From Paraburkholderia rhizosphaerae (GTDB lineage Bacteria; Pseudomonadota; Gammaproteobacteria; Burkholderiales; Burkholderiaceae): a stretch of 64,000 nucleotides of DNA. The stretch is taken from positions 124,001-188,000 of the forward strand of contig NZ_SORE01000013.1 of NCBI RefSeq assembly GCF_004366595.1, read 5' to 3'. Below, piece after piece: positions 25,160 to 34,984 of the stretch. The notes beneath the pieces were generated by a model, which saw nothing but the letters and a program-made list of their open reading frames with translations, made no database searches and was not told the origin of the DNA. The position numbers and the translations under genes are program-made. Position 1 is the first letter of the stretch. Each line of letters starts with the position of its first letter.

Positions 25160-26488
25160 ATGGCCCAGAACATGGCCCAAGAGCCGCTCGCCGACGATAC
25201 CGGCTCCACCTACGCCCCACTGTCGCCCGTCCCCGACACGCGCCGCGCGTTTCGCACCGGCGACGCGTTCGCGCTCTGGTTCTCGCTCGGCATCGGTCTG
25301 CTGGTCGCGCAGGCGGGCGCACTGCTCGTGCCCGGCCTTTCGCTGGCGCATGCGCTGGTCGTCATCGTGATCGGCACTGCGCTCGGGGTGGTGCTGCTCG
25401 CGCTCGCCGGCGTGATCGGCACCGACACCGGGCTCGCCGCGATGTCGTCGCTGCGCCCGACGCTCGGCGTACGCGGCGCATCGGTGCCCGCGGTGCTCAA
25501 CGTCATCCAGCTGGTCGGCTGGGGCTCGTTCGAAGTGATCGTGATGCGCGATTCGGCCGATGCGCTCGCGCGACAAGCGTTCGGTATCGCGATGCCACTC
25601 GTGTGGACCGTGCTGTTCGGCGTGCTCGCGACGCTGCTCGCGATCAGCGGCCCGCTATCGTTCGTGCGGCGCTTTCTGCGCACCTGGGGCATCTGGCTAC
25701 TGCTCGCGGGCGCGGGCTGGCTCACGTGGGCCGTGCTCGCGAAGCATGACATCACCGAACTGCTGCATCGCCCCGGCACTGGCGAAATGTCGTCGGGTGT
25801 CGCGATCGACCTGGTGGTCGCGATGCCGCTGTCGTGGCTGCCGCTGATCGCCGACTACACGCGCTTCGGACGCCGCGCCGGCGAAACCTTCCGCGGCACG
25901 CTGCTCGGCTACGGCATTGCAAACATCTGGTTCTATGCGCTCGGCGCGATATACGGGCTCACGGCAGGAGGCGGAGATGCGCTGCTGACCACCGCGCTCG
26001 CCCAGGCAGGCGGTGGTCTTGCGCTGCTGCTGGTGCTGATCGACGAAACCGACAACGCGTTCGCCGACATCCACTCAGCCGCGGTGTCGACCGGCACATT
26101 CTGGCGGCGCTCGAGCGTGCCGATGCTATCCGCGGCATTCGGCGCACTGTGCACGCTGATCGCCCTGATCGTGCCGATGGCGAAGTATCAGAACTTTCTG
26201 CTGCTGATCGGCTCGGTGTTCGCACCGCTATTTGGCGTGGTGCTTGTCGATCACTTCATCGTCCGCAAGCGGCGCATCGACGTCGCGGTGCTCGGCGACC
26301 CGCAGGGGCGCTACGGCTATTGCGTCGGCTGGCACGTGAGCGCGTTCGTCGCGTGGGCGATCGGCATTGGCGCCTATCAGGCGATCAACCAGTGGCTGCC
26401 GAATGTCGGCGCGACCTTGCCTGCACTCGCCATCGGCGCATTGTGTTACCTCGCGTTCGTGTCGACGCGGCGGCAGGCGTTCGCGTAA
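25160..26488 (+). CDS. NCS1 family nucleobase permease (cytosine or hydroxymethylpyrimidine type)
   Basis: 442-residue inner-membrane transporter with about 12 helices, starting MAQNMAQEPLADDTGSTYAPL after a good GAGAGGA ribosome site. Family features include LNVIQLVGWGSFEVIVMRDSADAL at about residues 108-130 and SWLPLIADYTRFGRRAGET at about 225-243, typical of CodB/CytX-like NCS1 carriers. Members take up cytosine, purines or the thiamin precursor HMP with a cation. No TPP riboswitch was seen in the 160 bp upstream, so a thiamin role is not supported. It is divergent from rarA and convergent with the acyltransferase gene, and begins the block that splits rarA from lolA. Confidence 0.88.
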   Translation: MAQNMAQEPLADDTGSTYAPLSPVPDTRRAFRTGDAFALWFSLGIGLLVAQAGALLVPGLSLAHALVVIVIGTALGVVLLALAGVIGTDTGLAAMSSLRPTLGVRGASVPAVLNVIQLVGWGSFEVIVMRDSADALARQAFGIAMPLVWTVLFGVLATLLAISGPLSFVRRFLRTWGIWLLLAGAGWLTWAVLAKHDITELLHRPGTGEMSSGVAIDLVVAMPLSWLPLIADYTRFGRRAGETFRGTLLGYGIANIWFYALGAIYGLTAGGGDALLTTALAQAGGGLALLLVLIDETDNAFADIHSAAVSTGTFWRRSSVPMLSAAFGALCTLIALIVPMAKYQNFLLLIGSVFAPLFGVVLVDHFIVRKRRIDVAVLGDPQGRYGYCVGWHVSAFVAWAIGIGAYQAINQWLPNVGATLPALAIGALCYLAFVSTRRQAFA

Positions 26489-26595
26489 CGCGGCTTAACG
26501 CACGATCGCCCAGGCAGTGGCACGGGCGCGGTTGACCCTCGCGCGCTCTGCTTGCCCCCGCCGCTCAAACGCCGCCGCGGCCGCGCATCGTCAGA

Positions 26596-27747
26596 TCAAT
26601 ACGTCTGATTCGCGCGCGACGCCGCGTCGGAGGGACGGCGCGCAGTCAGAAACTGACCGAGCATGATCGTGCGGCGTTCGACCACATAGTGCATCAGCGT
26701 CGCCACTGGAATAACCAGTGCGGCCGCGGTCAGCATCGTGCGCCACATCGAACTTTCGGACGGCATCAGATGAAGCACGGTCAGCAGAACGATCGTGTGC
26801 GTCAGATACAAGCTGTATGAAATCTGCCCGAGAAATGCGATCGGCTTCGCCTCCAGCACCGCGGTAAAAGTCGACGACACAAGCGACGTGCAGATCAATC
26901 CCGCCGCACCCGCGGTCACGAACCAGTCGAACAGAAACTGGCCGACCGCGCCGGACGTCAGCGACAACACCGAGCGCGACACGAAGTACAACACTGCGGA
27001 CGCGCCGAGGACCATACGCATCCGCCCGTCCTTCATCAGCCACTGGCGCCACCCCGCACGATGCACCGCAAGCGCCGCGCCGACGATAAAGATGCCGAGG
27101 TAGTGCAGCGTCATCGCCCAGTCGCCGTCGAAATTCGCACTATTCGGATCATCCCCTTCCAGCAGCACCAGCACAAACGACAACAGCGAAATGCCGATGC
27201 CCGCACTCACCGCGGCGCGCCCCGAAACGCGCGCGACCCAATAAGCGACCAGCGGCATCACCAGGGAAATGCGCAACTCGTAAATCAGCGACCAGATGAC
27301 CGGAATCATCTGCCCGGCTTTATACCGCCCGATAAACAGCAAATGGTCGGCGATCTCGGTGCCGGTAAACGGACCGCTCCACACGCCGTCGGCCCAGTCT
27401 CCGGCCCATCGTATCGGCTTCACATCGATCGCATCGACGATCCAGAAAGTCGCGACCAGCACGACCAGATACGGCAAATAAATCCGGCAAATCCGTTTGA
27501 TCAGAAAATCCTTATATGAAATGCCGCGGCTTGAACGTAATTGCAATGTCAAAACGAAACCACTCAGTATAAAAAAGAGAATAACTGCTTCATGCCCGAG
27601 CGCGACTACACGTAAAGGCGACCGGGGAATCCACGCGAGAGGACCGATCAGGACAAAATGACTAATCACTACCATCAGCGCCGCGACGCCGCGTAACGCA
27701 TCGAGCTGATGATAATGCTGACTATTTGAACGGCTCATTTCTTTCAT
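26596..27747 (-). CDS. Membrane acyltransferase, family 3
   Basis: 383-residue polytopic membrane protein with about 10 helices and the Acyl_transf_3 signature. The N-terminal motif is YHQLDALRGVAALMVVISHF (residues 11-30), with the R and H of this motif conserved. HEAVILFFILSGFVLTLQL follows, and near the end ISYSLYLTHTIVLL. These enzymes O-acylate sugars of surface polysaccharides, lipopolysaccharide or secreted products (OafA, NodX, ExoZ types). No glycan genes are adjacent, so the substrate is unknown. ATG 27747 is chosen, with an ATG at 27738 as an alternative. Upstream DNA is AT-rich. Confidence 0.92.
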   Translation of the reverse strand: MKEMSRSNSQHYHQLDALRGVAALMVVISHFVLIGPLAWIPRSPLRVVALGHEAVILFFILSGFVLTLQLRSSRGISYKDFLIKRICRIYLPYLVVLVATFWIVDAIDVKPIRWAGDWADGVWSGPFTGTEIADHLLFIGRYKAGQMIPVIWSLIYELRISLVMPLVAYWVARVSGRAAVSAGIGISLLSFVLVLLEGDDPNSANFDGDWAMTLHYLGIFIVGAALAVHRAGWRQWLMKDGRMRMVLGASAVLYFVSRSVLSLTSGAVGQFLFDWFVTAGAAGLICTSLVSSTFTAVLEAKPIAFLGQISYSLYLTHTIVLLTVLHLMPSESSMWRTMLTAAALVIPVATLMHYVVERRTIMLGQFLTARRPSDAASRANQTY

Positions 27748-28227
27748 CCGATAGATACCCCGCGGCGTAGAACAGGCGCGCAAAAAGGCGCGCAAAGGAG
27801 CGCGCCGGCGGATAGGGGGTCTGGATCTCGCACCTACGCAAGGTGGCCAGTAAAGATATGTTTAATTGATCAGACGGTAGACGTGAAGATCTGTATAACT
27901 TTCTAATACTTTTACTTATTTATCTTTTTGTCGGCGCGAATTGGCACGACGAGGCGCGCTTTTTGCGGCGCTTACCGGTTACGCGCGAAATCTCATACGG
28001 GCCGGTAGCATTGGCCGATAAATCCGTTGTGAAACATTTGAAAAGAGCCGTGAAACATCGGGGTATCGCCGGATAAGATATCCGCAGATTAAATATTTCC
28101 GAATTAATTTTCTCTTTTGGGTCATGCGCGACTTCGCGCATCACGCAAGCTCTGCGCTTGCCGATGCGCGATATCAGGACTGCCCATGCACGTGATGCAA
28201 ACAGGCGTCGGATCGGTCGATGTCCGA
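27748..28227. other. AT-rich gene-free stretch
   Basis: About 480 bp between two minus-strand genes. It contains AT-rich runs (about 27850-27935 and 28075-28120), unlike the surrounding DNA, and includes the promoter zone of the acyltransferase gene. No tRNA, hairpin plus T run or family-like frame was recognised. Confidence 0.45.
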
Positions 28228-29223
28228 TCAATGCCCTCTTGCAGCGCGGTACTCGACGCCCGGCAGCACGCACAGCAGCTCGAACGCGAGGTTCGCGCCG
28301 AGCAGCGCGGTCGTGCCGAACGGATCGTAAGGTGGCGCCACTTCGACGAGATCGGCGCCGACCACATTCAATCCGCGTGCGCCCCGGATAATCTCCAGCG
28401 CTTGCGGCACCGTCAGCCCCGCGATCTCCGGCGTGCCCGTGCCGGGCGCAAAGGCCGGATCGATTCCGTCGATATCGAAGGTGATGTACACCGGCGTATC
28501 GCCGATCCGTTCGCGCACACGCGCCATCAGCGGCGCAAGCGACTGGTTCCAGCACGCCTCGGCCTGCACGACTTCGAACCCCTGGTCGCGGCACCAGTCG
28601 AAGTCTTCCGCTGCGTAGCCGGTGCCGCGCAAACCGATCTGCACGACCCGCTCGCAGTCGAGCAGCCCCTCTTCCACCGCACGCCTGAACGGCGTGCCGT
28701 GCGCGATCTTTTCGCCCATCATCGTGTCGTTGACGTCCGCGTGCGCGTCGACGTGGATCAGCGCGACCTTGCCGTGCCGGCGATGGATCGCGCGCAGGAT
28801 CGGCAGCGCGATCGTATGGTCGCCGCCCAGCGTGATCGGCTTCGCGCCGTGCTCGAGTATCTCGTCGTAAGCAGTTTCGATGCGCGCAATCGAATCGTGC
28901 AGATTGTACGGATTGATCGCGACATCCCCGAGGTCCGCCACGCGCAGCGAGTCGAACGGCGCGGCGCGCGTCGCCATGTTGTAGGGCCGCAGCAGCACCG
29001 ACTCGCTGCGGATCTGCCGCGGACCGAAACGCGCGCCGGTGCGGTTCGACGTGCCCAGATCGAACGGCACGCCGACGAAGCACGCGTCCAGGCCCTTCGG
29101 AGAGCCGGCGTTCGGCAAACGCATCATCGTCGTGATGCCGCCGCAGCGGGGCATTGCATTGCCCGACAGCGGCTGCGGGCGCTCGGCGGACAGGTCCGGG
29201 GAGACGAAGGATGACTTATTCAT
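28228..29223 (-). CDS. Guanidinobutyrase/agmatinase family ureohydrolase
   Basis: 331-residue binuclear-manganese ureohydrolase. The metal ligands are in place: H136 (GGDHT), D159, H161, D163 (VDAHADVND), D250 and D252 (FDIDGIDPAFAPGTGTPE). Enzymes of this family split agmatine, 4-guanidinobutyrate or 3-guanidinopropionate into an amine and urea. Divergent pairing with a LysR regulator matches the gbuA-gbuR layout known in Pseudomonas, so guanidinobutyrase is the favoured reading, but substrate choice is not decided by the motifs seen. ATG 29223 is the only good start. Together with the LysR gene it forms part of the insert between rarA and lolA. Confidence 0.9.
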   Translation of the reverse strand: MNKSSFVSPDLSAERPQPLSGNAMPRCGGITTMMRLPNAGSPKGLDACFVGVPFDLGTSNRTGARFGPRQIRSESVLLRPYNMATRAAPFDSLRVADLGDVAINPYNLHDSIARIETAYDEILEHGAKPITLGGDHTIALPILRAIHRRHGKVALIHVDAHADVNDTMMGEKIAHGTPFRRAVEEGLLDCERVVQIGLRGTGYAAEDFDWCRDQGFEVVQAEACWNQSLAPLMARVRERIGDTPVYITFDIDGIDPAFAPGTGTPEIAGLTVPQALEIIRGARGLNVVGADLVEVAPPYDPFGTTALLGANLAFELLCVLPGVEYRAARGH

Positions 29224-29352
29224 CGTAGTTCACCAATGAAGGGCGGTGAATGGGCCCGGACCGCGTCAGCTCGCCGTGACGGGAAACGGCCGGGAGATTG
29301 CCTATTCTTGTACGCAGTTCGTCAAGATAAAATGCAATCTCAAAAACGTTCA

Positions 29353-29370
29353 CATCGATTGCCATCGATG
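29353..29370. promoter_or_regulatory. Inverted repeat CATCGAT-N4-ATCGATG before the LysR gene
   Basis: Two perfect 7-bp arms with a 4-bp spacer end 12 bp before the LysR start, in the 158-bp divergent control region shared with the ureohydrolase gene. It could be an autoregulatory LysR site, but it overlaps the LysR ribosome-site zone and does not show a canonical T-N11-A core. Confidence 0.4.
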
Positions 29371-29381
29371 TATCGCGCCAT

Positions 29382-30311
29382 ATGCTGACGCCGCCCGCCC
29401 CCGCCGCGCTGATGACCGATCTCGATTTGCGACTGATCCGCGTATTCCTCGCGATCGTCGACGCTGGCGGCGTGTCGTCGGCGCAAGCGACGCTCAACAT
29501 CGGGCAATCGACGATCAGCACCCAACTCGCGACGCTCGAAACGCGCCTCGGCTACCGGCTTTGCGAACGCGGCCGCAGCGGCTTCAACCTGAGCGCGCGC
29601 GGCGAGCAGTTCGCCGACGCAGCGCGCACGCTGCTCGCCGCGGTCGATACGTTTAGCGCGCAGGCACGCAGTGTCGGTCGCAAACTGGTCGGCACGCTCG
29701 CGATCGGCATGATCGGACACACGCCGATGTCCGCGAGCGCGCGCATCAGCGACGCGATCGCGCGGTTTCGTTTGCGCGACGAATCGGTGCGCTTTGCGAT
29801 TCTGATTCGCTCGCCGGGAGAACTCGAGCAGCTGTTGCTGCGCGACCGCATTCAGGTGGGCATCGGCTACTTCTGGCACCGCGTGCCGTCGCTCGAGTAC
29901 CGCGAGCTCTTTACCGAAGATCAGTTCGCCTATTGCGCGAAAGGTCATCCGCTGTTCGCACGCGCGGGCCGGATAGCACCGGCAGAGGCCGCGCAGCATC
30001 CGTGGGCGTCACGCAGCTACCCGGTGCCCGAGGCCGAGGCCGCGCTGCCGCATAACGTGACGGCCGTCGCCGACAATATGGAAGCGGTCGCGATGCTGGT
30101 GCTGTCGGGCCATCACCTCGGCTTTCTGCCGGGGCACTTCGCCGAACCGTATGTGAAAGAGGGCATGCTCGCCGCGCTCAACCCGGCGAAGATGCGCTAC
30201 CGGGTCGCGTTTCAGATGGTGACGCGCACGCGGCAACACCGGACTGAAGTGGTCGATGCGTTTATCGACGATATGAAAGCCGCGCACGCATCGCGCGGCG
30301 CGGCCAGCTGA
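29382..30311 (+). CDS. LysR family transcriptional regulator
   Basis: 309 residues. The N-terminal winged helix-turn-helix is at about residues 13-70 (LRLIRVFLAIVDAGGVSSAQATLNIGQSTISTQLATLETRLG), followed by a substrate-binding domain from about 95 to 300. It is divergent from the guanidinobutyrase/agmatinase gene with 158 bp between them, the normal layout for a LysR protein controlling its neighbour in response to the substrate. ATG 29382 is used; an in-frame ATG at 29412 (MTDLDLRLIRVF) starts closer to the domain and is equally plausible. Neither has a strong ribosome site. Confidence 0.93.
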   Translation: MLTPPAPAALMTDLDLRLIRVFLAIVDAGGVSSAQATLNIGQSTISTQLATLETRLGYRLCERGRSGFNLSARGEQFADAARTLLAAVDTFSAQARSVGRKLVGTLAIGMIGHTPMSASARISDAIARFRLRDESVRFAILIRSPGELEQLLLRDRIQVGIGYFWHRVPSLEYRELFTEDQFAYCAKGHPLFARAGRIAPAEAAQHPWASRSYPVPEAEAALPHNVTAVADNMEAVAMLVLSGHHLGFLPGHFAEPYVKEGMLAALNPAKMRYRVAFQMVTRTRQHRTEVVDAFIDDMKAAHASRGAAS

Positions 30312-30335
30312 GGCTGAATAGCGGCTGAATGGCAA

Positions 30336-31100
30336 TTAGCCGTTGATCACATCGGCGCCCTTGGGCACCGTGAATTTGAACGCGTCGGCGGGCAGCGACG
30401 GATTCTTCTGGATATTCGAGAACTTCAATAAAGTCACATTTCCGAATACGTCGTGCAGTTCCATCGCTTCCAGATTGCCGTCGCGGAAACCGATGCCGAT
30501 ACGCTGGAACTGCGTATCTTTCGATTTCGGCGTCAGTTCGAGCCAGTCGATACCGGCCTTCACGCCCGCATCCTTCAGTGTGAAGTTCTGCTCGAGATCG
30601 TTGCTACCGAACAGGATCGCCGCCGGACTCGCGCCGAGCGCGCCGCCGAGCGCACGCACGGTGACCTGATTCAGGTCCTTGTCGTATACGTACAGCTTGT
30701 CGCCATCGGCCTGCAGCAGCTGCTCGTAGGGCTTCTGGTATTGCCAGATGAACTTGCCGGGCCGCGCGAATGAGAACGTGCCGCTCGATACGGTGTTGCC
30801 CTTCGGCATCTGCGTCGGCTGCGCGTCGCTTGCGCTTTGCGCCTTGCTTGGTGAGCGGATTTCGGTCTGCACGAACTCGCCGCGCGCCGAATGCACTTGC
30901 GACACGAATTGCCTTAACTGGTCAGTGCCGCTTGCGAACGACGGCGTCGCAACCAGCAATGCCGTGCAAGCCGCGATGCAGCCGATGCCGGCCGATGCGA
31001 GACGGCGCCAGGATACACGGCACGCAAGCGCGCGCAGCAGGCCGCCGACGTCGCGGAAGTGAACAAAGCGGGCGTTCGGCCCGCCGACGGTGTGCTGCAT
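30336..31100 (-). CDS. lolA: Outer-membrane lipoprotein carrier protein
   Basis: 254-residue periplasmic chaperone that takes lipoproteins from LolCDE and hands them to LolB at the outer membrane. A long N-terminal region (about residues 1-55) leads to a signal peptide ending near ATPSFASG. The mature chain begins TDQLRQFVSQVHSARGEFVQTEI and continues to TFSFARPGKFIWQYQKPYEQLLQADGDKLYVYDKDLNQVTVR, the LolA core. A loop rich in Ser/Gln (about residues 82-103) is an insertion relative to E. coli LolA. The start MQHTVGG (31100) follows GGAGAG. It lies 121 bp after ftsK. Confidence 0.95.
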   Translation of the reverse strand: MQHTVGGPNARFVHFRDVGGLLRALACRVSWRRLASAGIGCIAACTALLVATPSFASGTDQLRQFVSQVHSARGEFVQTEIRSPSKAQSASDAQPTQMPKGNTVSSGTFSFARPGKFIWQYQKPYEQLLQADGDKLYVYDKDLNQVTVRALGGALGASPAAILFGSNDLEQNFTLKDAGVKAGIDWLELTPKSKDTQFQRIGIGFRDGNLEAMELHDVFGNVTLLKFSNIQKNPSLPADAFKFTVPKGADVING

Positions 31101-31221
31101 GGATCTCTCCGTGGAATGAGTCTGGAAGCGCGGGCCGAACAGGGGTTCGGCCGGCAAAAATCGGGAGCAACCCGCGAGCTGCCCGGGCGTTATTCGCGCG
31201 TCGCTCGGACCTCAGTGGCGC

Positions 31222-33537
31222 TCAATCGGCCTCACGCGCCGGCACGAGAATTTCACGGTTGCCGTTCGACGACATCGCCGACACGAGCCCCGATTGCTCC
31301 ATCTGTTCAAGTAGCCGGGCCGCGCGGTTGTAGCCGATTCGCAAATGCCGCTGCACCAGCGAAATCGACGCACGGCGATTCTTGATGACGATTTCGACCG
31401 CCTGATCGTAAAGCGGGTCTGCCTCACCACCACCCGCGCCGCCCGCCGCGCCATCGGCCGAACCTTCGTCGCCTTCGCCTGCGACGCCGCCTTCGAGAAT
31501 GCCCTCGATATAGTTCGGCTCGCCCTGTTCTTTCAGCTTGTCGACGACGCGATGCACCTCGTCATCGGATACAAACGCGCCGTGCACGCGTATCGGCAAG
31601 CCGGTGCCCGGTGGCAGATAAAGCATATCGCCCATGCCGAGCAGCGACTCGGCGCCCTGCTGGTCGAGAATCGTGCGCGAGTCGATCTTCGACGACACCT
31701 GGAACGCCATCCGCGTCGGCACATTGGCCTTGATCAGCCCGGTAATCACATCAACCGACGGCCGCTGCGTCGCGAGAATCAGGTGAATGCCGGCCGCGCG
31801 CGCCTTCTGCGCGATGCGCGCGATCAGCTCTTCGACCTTCTTGCCGACCACCATCATCAGATCGGCCAGTTCGTCGATCACTACGACGATATGCGGCAAG
31901 CGCGACAGCGGTTCAGGTTCGTCCGGCGTCAGGCTGAACGGATTCGGAATCTTTTCTTCGCGCTTGGCCGCGTCGTCGATCTTGTTGTTGTAGCCGGCCA
32001 GATTGCGCACACCAAGCTTGCTCATCAGCTTGTAGCGGCGCTCCATCTCGGCGACGGTCCAGTTGAGCGCGTGGCCCGCCTGCCGCATATCGGTGACCAC
32101 GGGACACAGCAGATGCGGAATGCCCTCATAGACGCTCATTTCGAGCATCTTCGGATCGATCAGGATCATGCGGACCTGGTCGGCGCTTGCCTTGTACAGC
32201 AGCGACAGGATCATCGCGTTGATGCCGACCGACTTGCCCGAACCGGTCGTGCCCGCGACCAGCAAGTGCGGCATCTTCGCGAGGTCCGCGCATACCGGGT
32301 TGCCGCCGATGTCCTTGCCGAGGCCCATCGTGAGCGGCGACGCGGCATCCGCATAGACGGTCGAGCCGAGAATTTCGGACAGACGCACGGTCTGCCGGCG
32401 CTGGTTCGGCAATTCGAGCGCCATGAAATTCTTGCCCGGAATCGTCTCGACGACGCGAATCGACACCAGCGACAGCGAACGCGCGAGATCTTTCGCAAGG
32501 TTGACGATCTGACTGCCCTTCACGCCGGTCGCCGGTTCAATTTCATAGCGCGTGACGACCGGCCCCGGATACGCGGCGACCACGCTGACATCGACGCCGA
32601 AGTCCTTCAGCTTCTTTTCGATCAGGCGCGACGTGAATTCGAGCGTATCGGCGGAAATGGTTTCCTGCGTCGCGGACGCCTGATCGAGCAGCGCGATTGG
32701 CGGCAGCGTCGAATCGCCGGGCAAATCCGTAAAGAGCGGCACCTGCCGTTCCTTTTCGACACGCACCGATTTTTCCGGCGTGATCACCGGCGGCACGATC
32801 GTGACCGGCTCGTGCTCCTCGATCTTCACGCGGCTTTGCTCGACCTTTCCTTCGCGCTTGACCGCCGCTGCTTCGCCGGCCTTGCGGTCGCGCACTGCTT
32901 CGCGGCGCAGCTTCGCGAGCGTCACCGCGGAAATGATCGACTCGCCGACGCGTTCAGCCACCGACAGCCACGAAAAGCGGAAATACACCGATAACCCGAT
33001 CGCGAGCGCGAGCAGCAACGCGAGCGTGCCGCCGGTGAAGCCGAGCGCATGCGACACCGCGCGCGCGACCGCCTCGCCGACCACACCGCCCGGCGCGCGC
33101 GGCAGTTGCACTTTCAGCGACCACATGCGCAATGCTTCGAGACCGTTGCTCGACAGCAGCACGAGCACGAACGCGCCCGCTTCGGCGAGCCATGTATGGT
33201 CGCGCGGCGCGTCTTCGTCGGGTTCTTCGTGCTGCGTGATGCGGCGATAGTTCGCGGAAATACGCCGCGCGATCAGCACGACCCACCAGTAAGCGGAGAG
33301 GCCGAACAGCAGCAGCAGGATGTCGGAAGTCCAGGCGCCGACGCGGCCGGCCCAGTTCGCGATGTGATCGACCTGCGCCGCATGCGTCCAGCTGGGATCG
33401 CGCCGGCTGTAGCTGACGAGGGCCATCAGCAGGAAAACGCCGAGCGCGACCTGCAGAATCCAGCGGATTTCGGTGAAAAGGCGCGACATCCGGTGAGGCA
33501 ATGCCTGCGCATTCGCGGAATAGGTAGCTTTTGCCAT
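31222..33537 (-). CDS. ftsK: DNA translocase FtsK
   Basis: 771-residue septal DNA pump that clears chromosome termini at division and activates XerCD recombination. Four N-terminal membrane helices lie at about residues 24-45, 68-92, 118-138 and 165-190, followed by a short charged linker. The RecA-like motor has Walker A GTTGSGKS at 429-436 and Walker B IVVVIDELADLMMVVGK at about 560. The C-terminal winged-helix gamma domain (DPLYDQAVEIVIKNRRASISLVQRHLRIGYNRAARLLEQME) reads KOPS sequences. The linker is short compared with E. coli (1329 residues), as is usual in beta-proteobacteria. It is divergent from trxB. Confidence 0.97.
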   Translation of the reverse strand: MAKATYSANAQALPHRMSRLFTEIRWILQVALGVFLLMALVSYSRRDPSWTHAAQVDHIANWAGRVGAWTSDILLLLFGLSAYWWVVLIARRISANYRRITQHEEPDEDAPRDHTWLAEAGAFVLVLLSSNGLEALRMWSLKVQLPRAPGGVVGEAVARAVSHALGFTGGTLALLLALAIGLSVYFRFSWLSVAERVGESIISAVTLAKLRREAVRDRKAGEAAAVKREGKVEQSRVKIEEHEPVTIVPPVITPEKSVRVEKERQVPLFTDLPGDSTLPPIALLDQASATQETISADTLEFTSRLIEKKLKDFGVDVSVVAAYPGPVVTRYEIEPATGVKGSQIVNLAKDLARSLSLVSIRVVETIPGKNFMALELPNQRRQTVRLSEILGSTVYADAASPLTMGLGKDIGGNPVCADLAKMPHLLVAGTTGSGKSVGINAMILSLLYKASADQVRMILIDPKMLEMSVYEGIPHLLCPVVTDMRQAGHALNWTVAEMERRYKLMSKLGVRNLAGYNNKIDDAAKREEKIPNPFSLTPDEPEPLSRLPHIVVVIDELADLMMVVGKKVEELIARIAQKARAAGIHLILATQRPSVDVITGLIKANVPTRMAFQVSSKIDSRTILDQQGAESLLGMGDMLYLPPGTGLPIRVHGAFVSDDEVHRVVDKLKEQGEPNYIEGILEGGVAGEGDEGSADGAAGGAGGGEADPLYDQAVEIVIKNRRASISLVQRHLRIGYNRAARLLEQMEQSGLVSAMSSNGNREILVPAREAD

Positions 33538-33938
33538 TGATCCTTAGCGTGTGCGACCGGTGCCTGGGCCAACGGCCGCGCCGGTTCGGCGGGCTCCGCG
33601 GCGCGCCGGTCGTTGATCGAGGGCTATTGTAAACGCACTGCTGCGCGCAAGGCTGTAAATGACGGTAACCGACAACACCTGTAGCCGGGTCGAATCGGTT
33701 CAATGGACAAAACGGCGGGCACCGCGTCGATACCCGTGGCGACAGTGCCGGTGCGTGCGGCGCGCGGCCGCCCGGCAGGCGCGAACGACCACACACGCCT
33801 ATCGGTCCGATCGCAAACCTTGATGAAGCGGCGAAAGGTCGCCGCCTTTATAATGCCGGTCTGACTCCCATCTACAGTGGGACATTGGCTGCACCGGCTT
33901 TGCAACCGCAAGCCGGACGCTTTTTACGGATTTCGATC
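33538..33938. promoter_or_regulatory. Divergent control region between ftsK and trxB
   Basis: About 400 bp. A perfect -10-like TATAAT sits at 33849-33854, followed 84 bp later by the trxB ATG; no good -35 is seen 16-18 bp upstream, so the assignment is tentative. The remainder shows no open frame with family features. Confidence 0.4.
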
Positions 33939-34940
33939 ATGCCAGCAACCTCGACAAAACACGCAAAGGTCCTGATTCTCGGTTCCGGCCCGGCCGGCTA
34001 CACGGCGGCGGTCTATGCGGCACGAGCCAATCTGTCGCCGGTGCTCGTCACGGGTCTCGCGCAAGGCGGGCAGCTGATGACCACCACGGACGTCGAAAAC
34101 TGGCCCGCCGATCCGAACGGCGTGCAAGGTCCTGAATTGATGCAGCGTTTCCTCGAACATGCGGAACGCTTCAAGACTGAAATCATCTTCGACCATATCC
34201 ACACTGCGAAGCTGGACGAAAAACCGATCCGCCTGATTGGCGATTCGGGTGAATACACGTGCGACGCACTGATTATCGCGACCGGCGCGTCCGCGCAGTA
34301 TCTCGGGCTGCCCTCCGAGGAACTGTTCATGGGCCGCGGCGTGTCCGCGTGCGCGACCTGCGACGGGTTCTTCTACAAGCAGCAACACGTTGCGGTGGTC
34401 GGCGGAGGCAATACCGCGGTCGAAGAAGCGCTATATCTGGCCGGCATCGCGAAGAAGGTGACAGTTATCCACCGCCGCGACAAATTCCGCGCGGAGCCGA
34501 TTCTGATCGACCGCCTGCTCGAAAAGCAAAAGGAAGGCATCGTCGACATCAAATGGAACCATGTGCTCGACGAAGTGAAGGGCAATGAAGGCGGCGTCAA
34601 CGCGGTGCGTATCAAACACGCGCAAACCGGCGAGACCACCGATATCGAACTGCAAGGTCTGTTCGTCGCGATCGGCCACAAGCCGAATACGGACATCTTC
34701 CAAGGCCAGCTCGAGATGAAGAACGGCTATATCGTCACGAAGAGCGGGCTGCAGGGCAATGCGACCGCGACGAGCGTGCCGGGTGTGTTCGCCGCCGGCG
34801 ACGTGCAGGACCATATCTATCGCCAGGCGATCACCAGCGCGGGCACCGGCTGTATGGCCGCACTCGATGCGCAACGCTATCTCGAGAGCATTCACGAATC
34901 GATCGGCGAGCGCGCGATGAGCGCCGAAGCCGAACGTTAA
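33939..34940 (+). CDS. trxB: Thioredoxin reductase
   Basis: 333-residue cytoplasmic flavoenzyme that passes electrons from NADPH through FAD to thioredoxin. The FAD-binding motif is GSGPAGYTAAVYAARA at about residues 15-30. The redox pair is C138/C141 in ACATCDGFFYK. The NADPH-binding motif is GGGNTAVEEALYLAG at about 155-169, and the C-terminal FAD motif is GVFAAGDVQD. Length is about 12 residues longer than E. coli TrxB. The start MPATSTKHAKVLILG at 33939 fits the family. Divergent from ftsK, as in other proteobacteria, and followed by a strong terminator. Confidence 0.97.
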   Translation: MPATSTKHAKVLILGSGPAGYTAAVYAARANLSPVLVTGLAQGGQLMTTTDVENWPADPNGVQGPELMQRFLEHAERFKTEIIFDHIHTAKLDEKPIRLIGDSGEYTCDALIIATGASAQYLGLPSEELFMGRGVSACATCDGFFYKQQHVAVVGGGNTAVEEALYLAGIAKKVTVIHRRDKFRAEPILIDRLLEKQKEGIVDIKWNHVLDEVKGNEGGVNAVRIKHAQTGETTDIELQGLFVAIGHKPNTDIFQGQLEMKNGYIVTKSGLQGNATATSVPGVFAAGDVQDHIYRQAITSAGTGCMAALDAQRYLESIHESIGERAMSAEAER

Positions 34941-34984
34941 TCGGAAACGGCGCGGACAGCGCGCCTGTTTTACGCAGCGGTTAC

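Noticed and set aside
27920..29083. Long minus-strand frame overlapping the ureohydrolase gene
   Set aside because: It is an alternative frame of the ureohydrolase, whose metal-binding motifs are all in the chosen frame.
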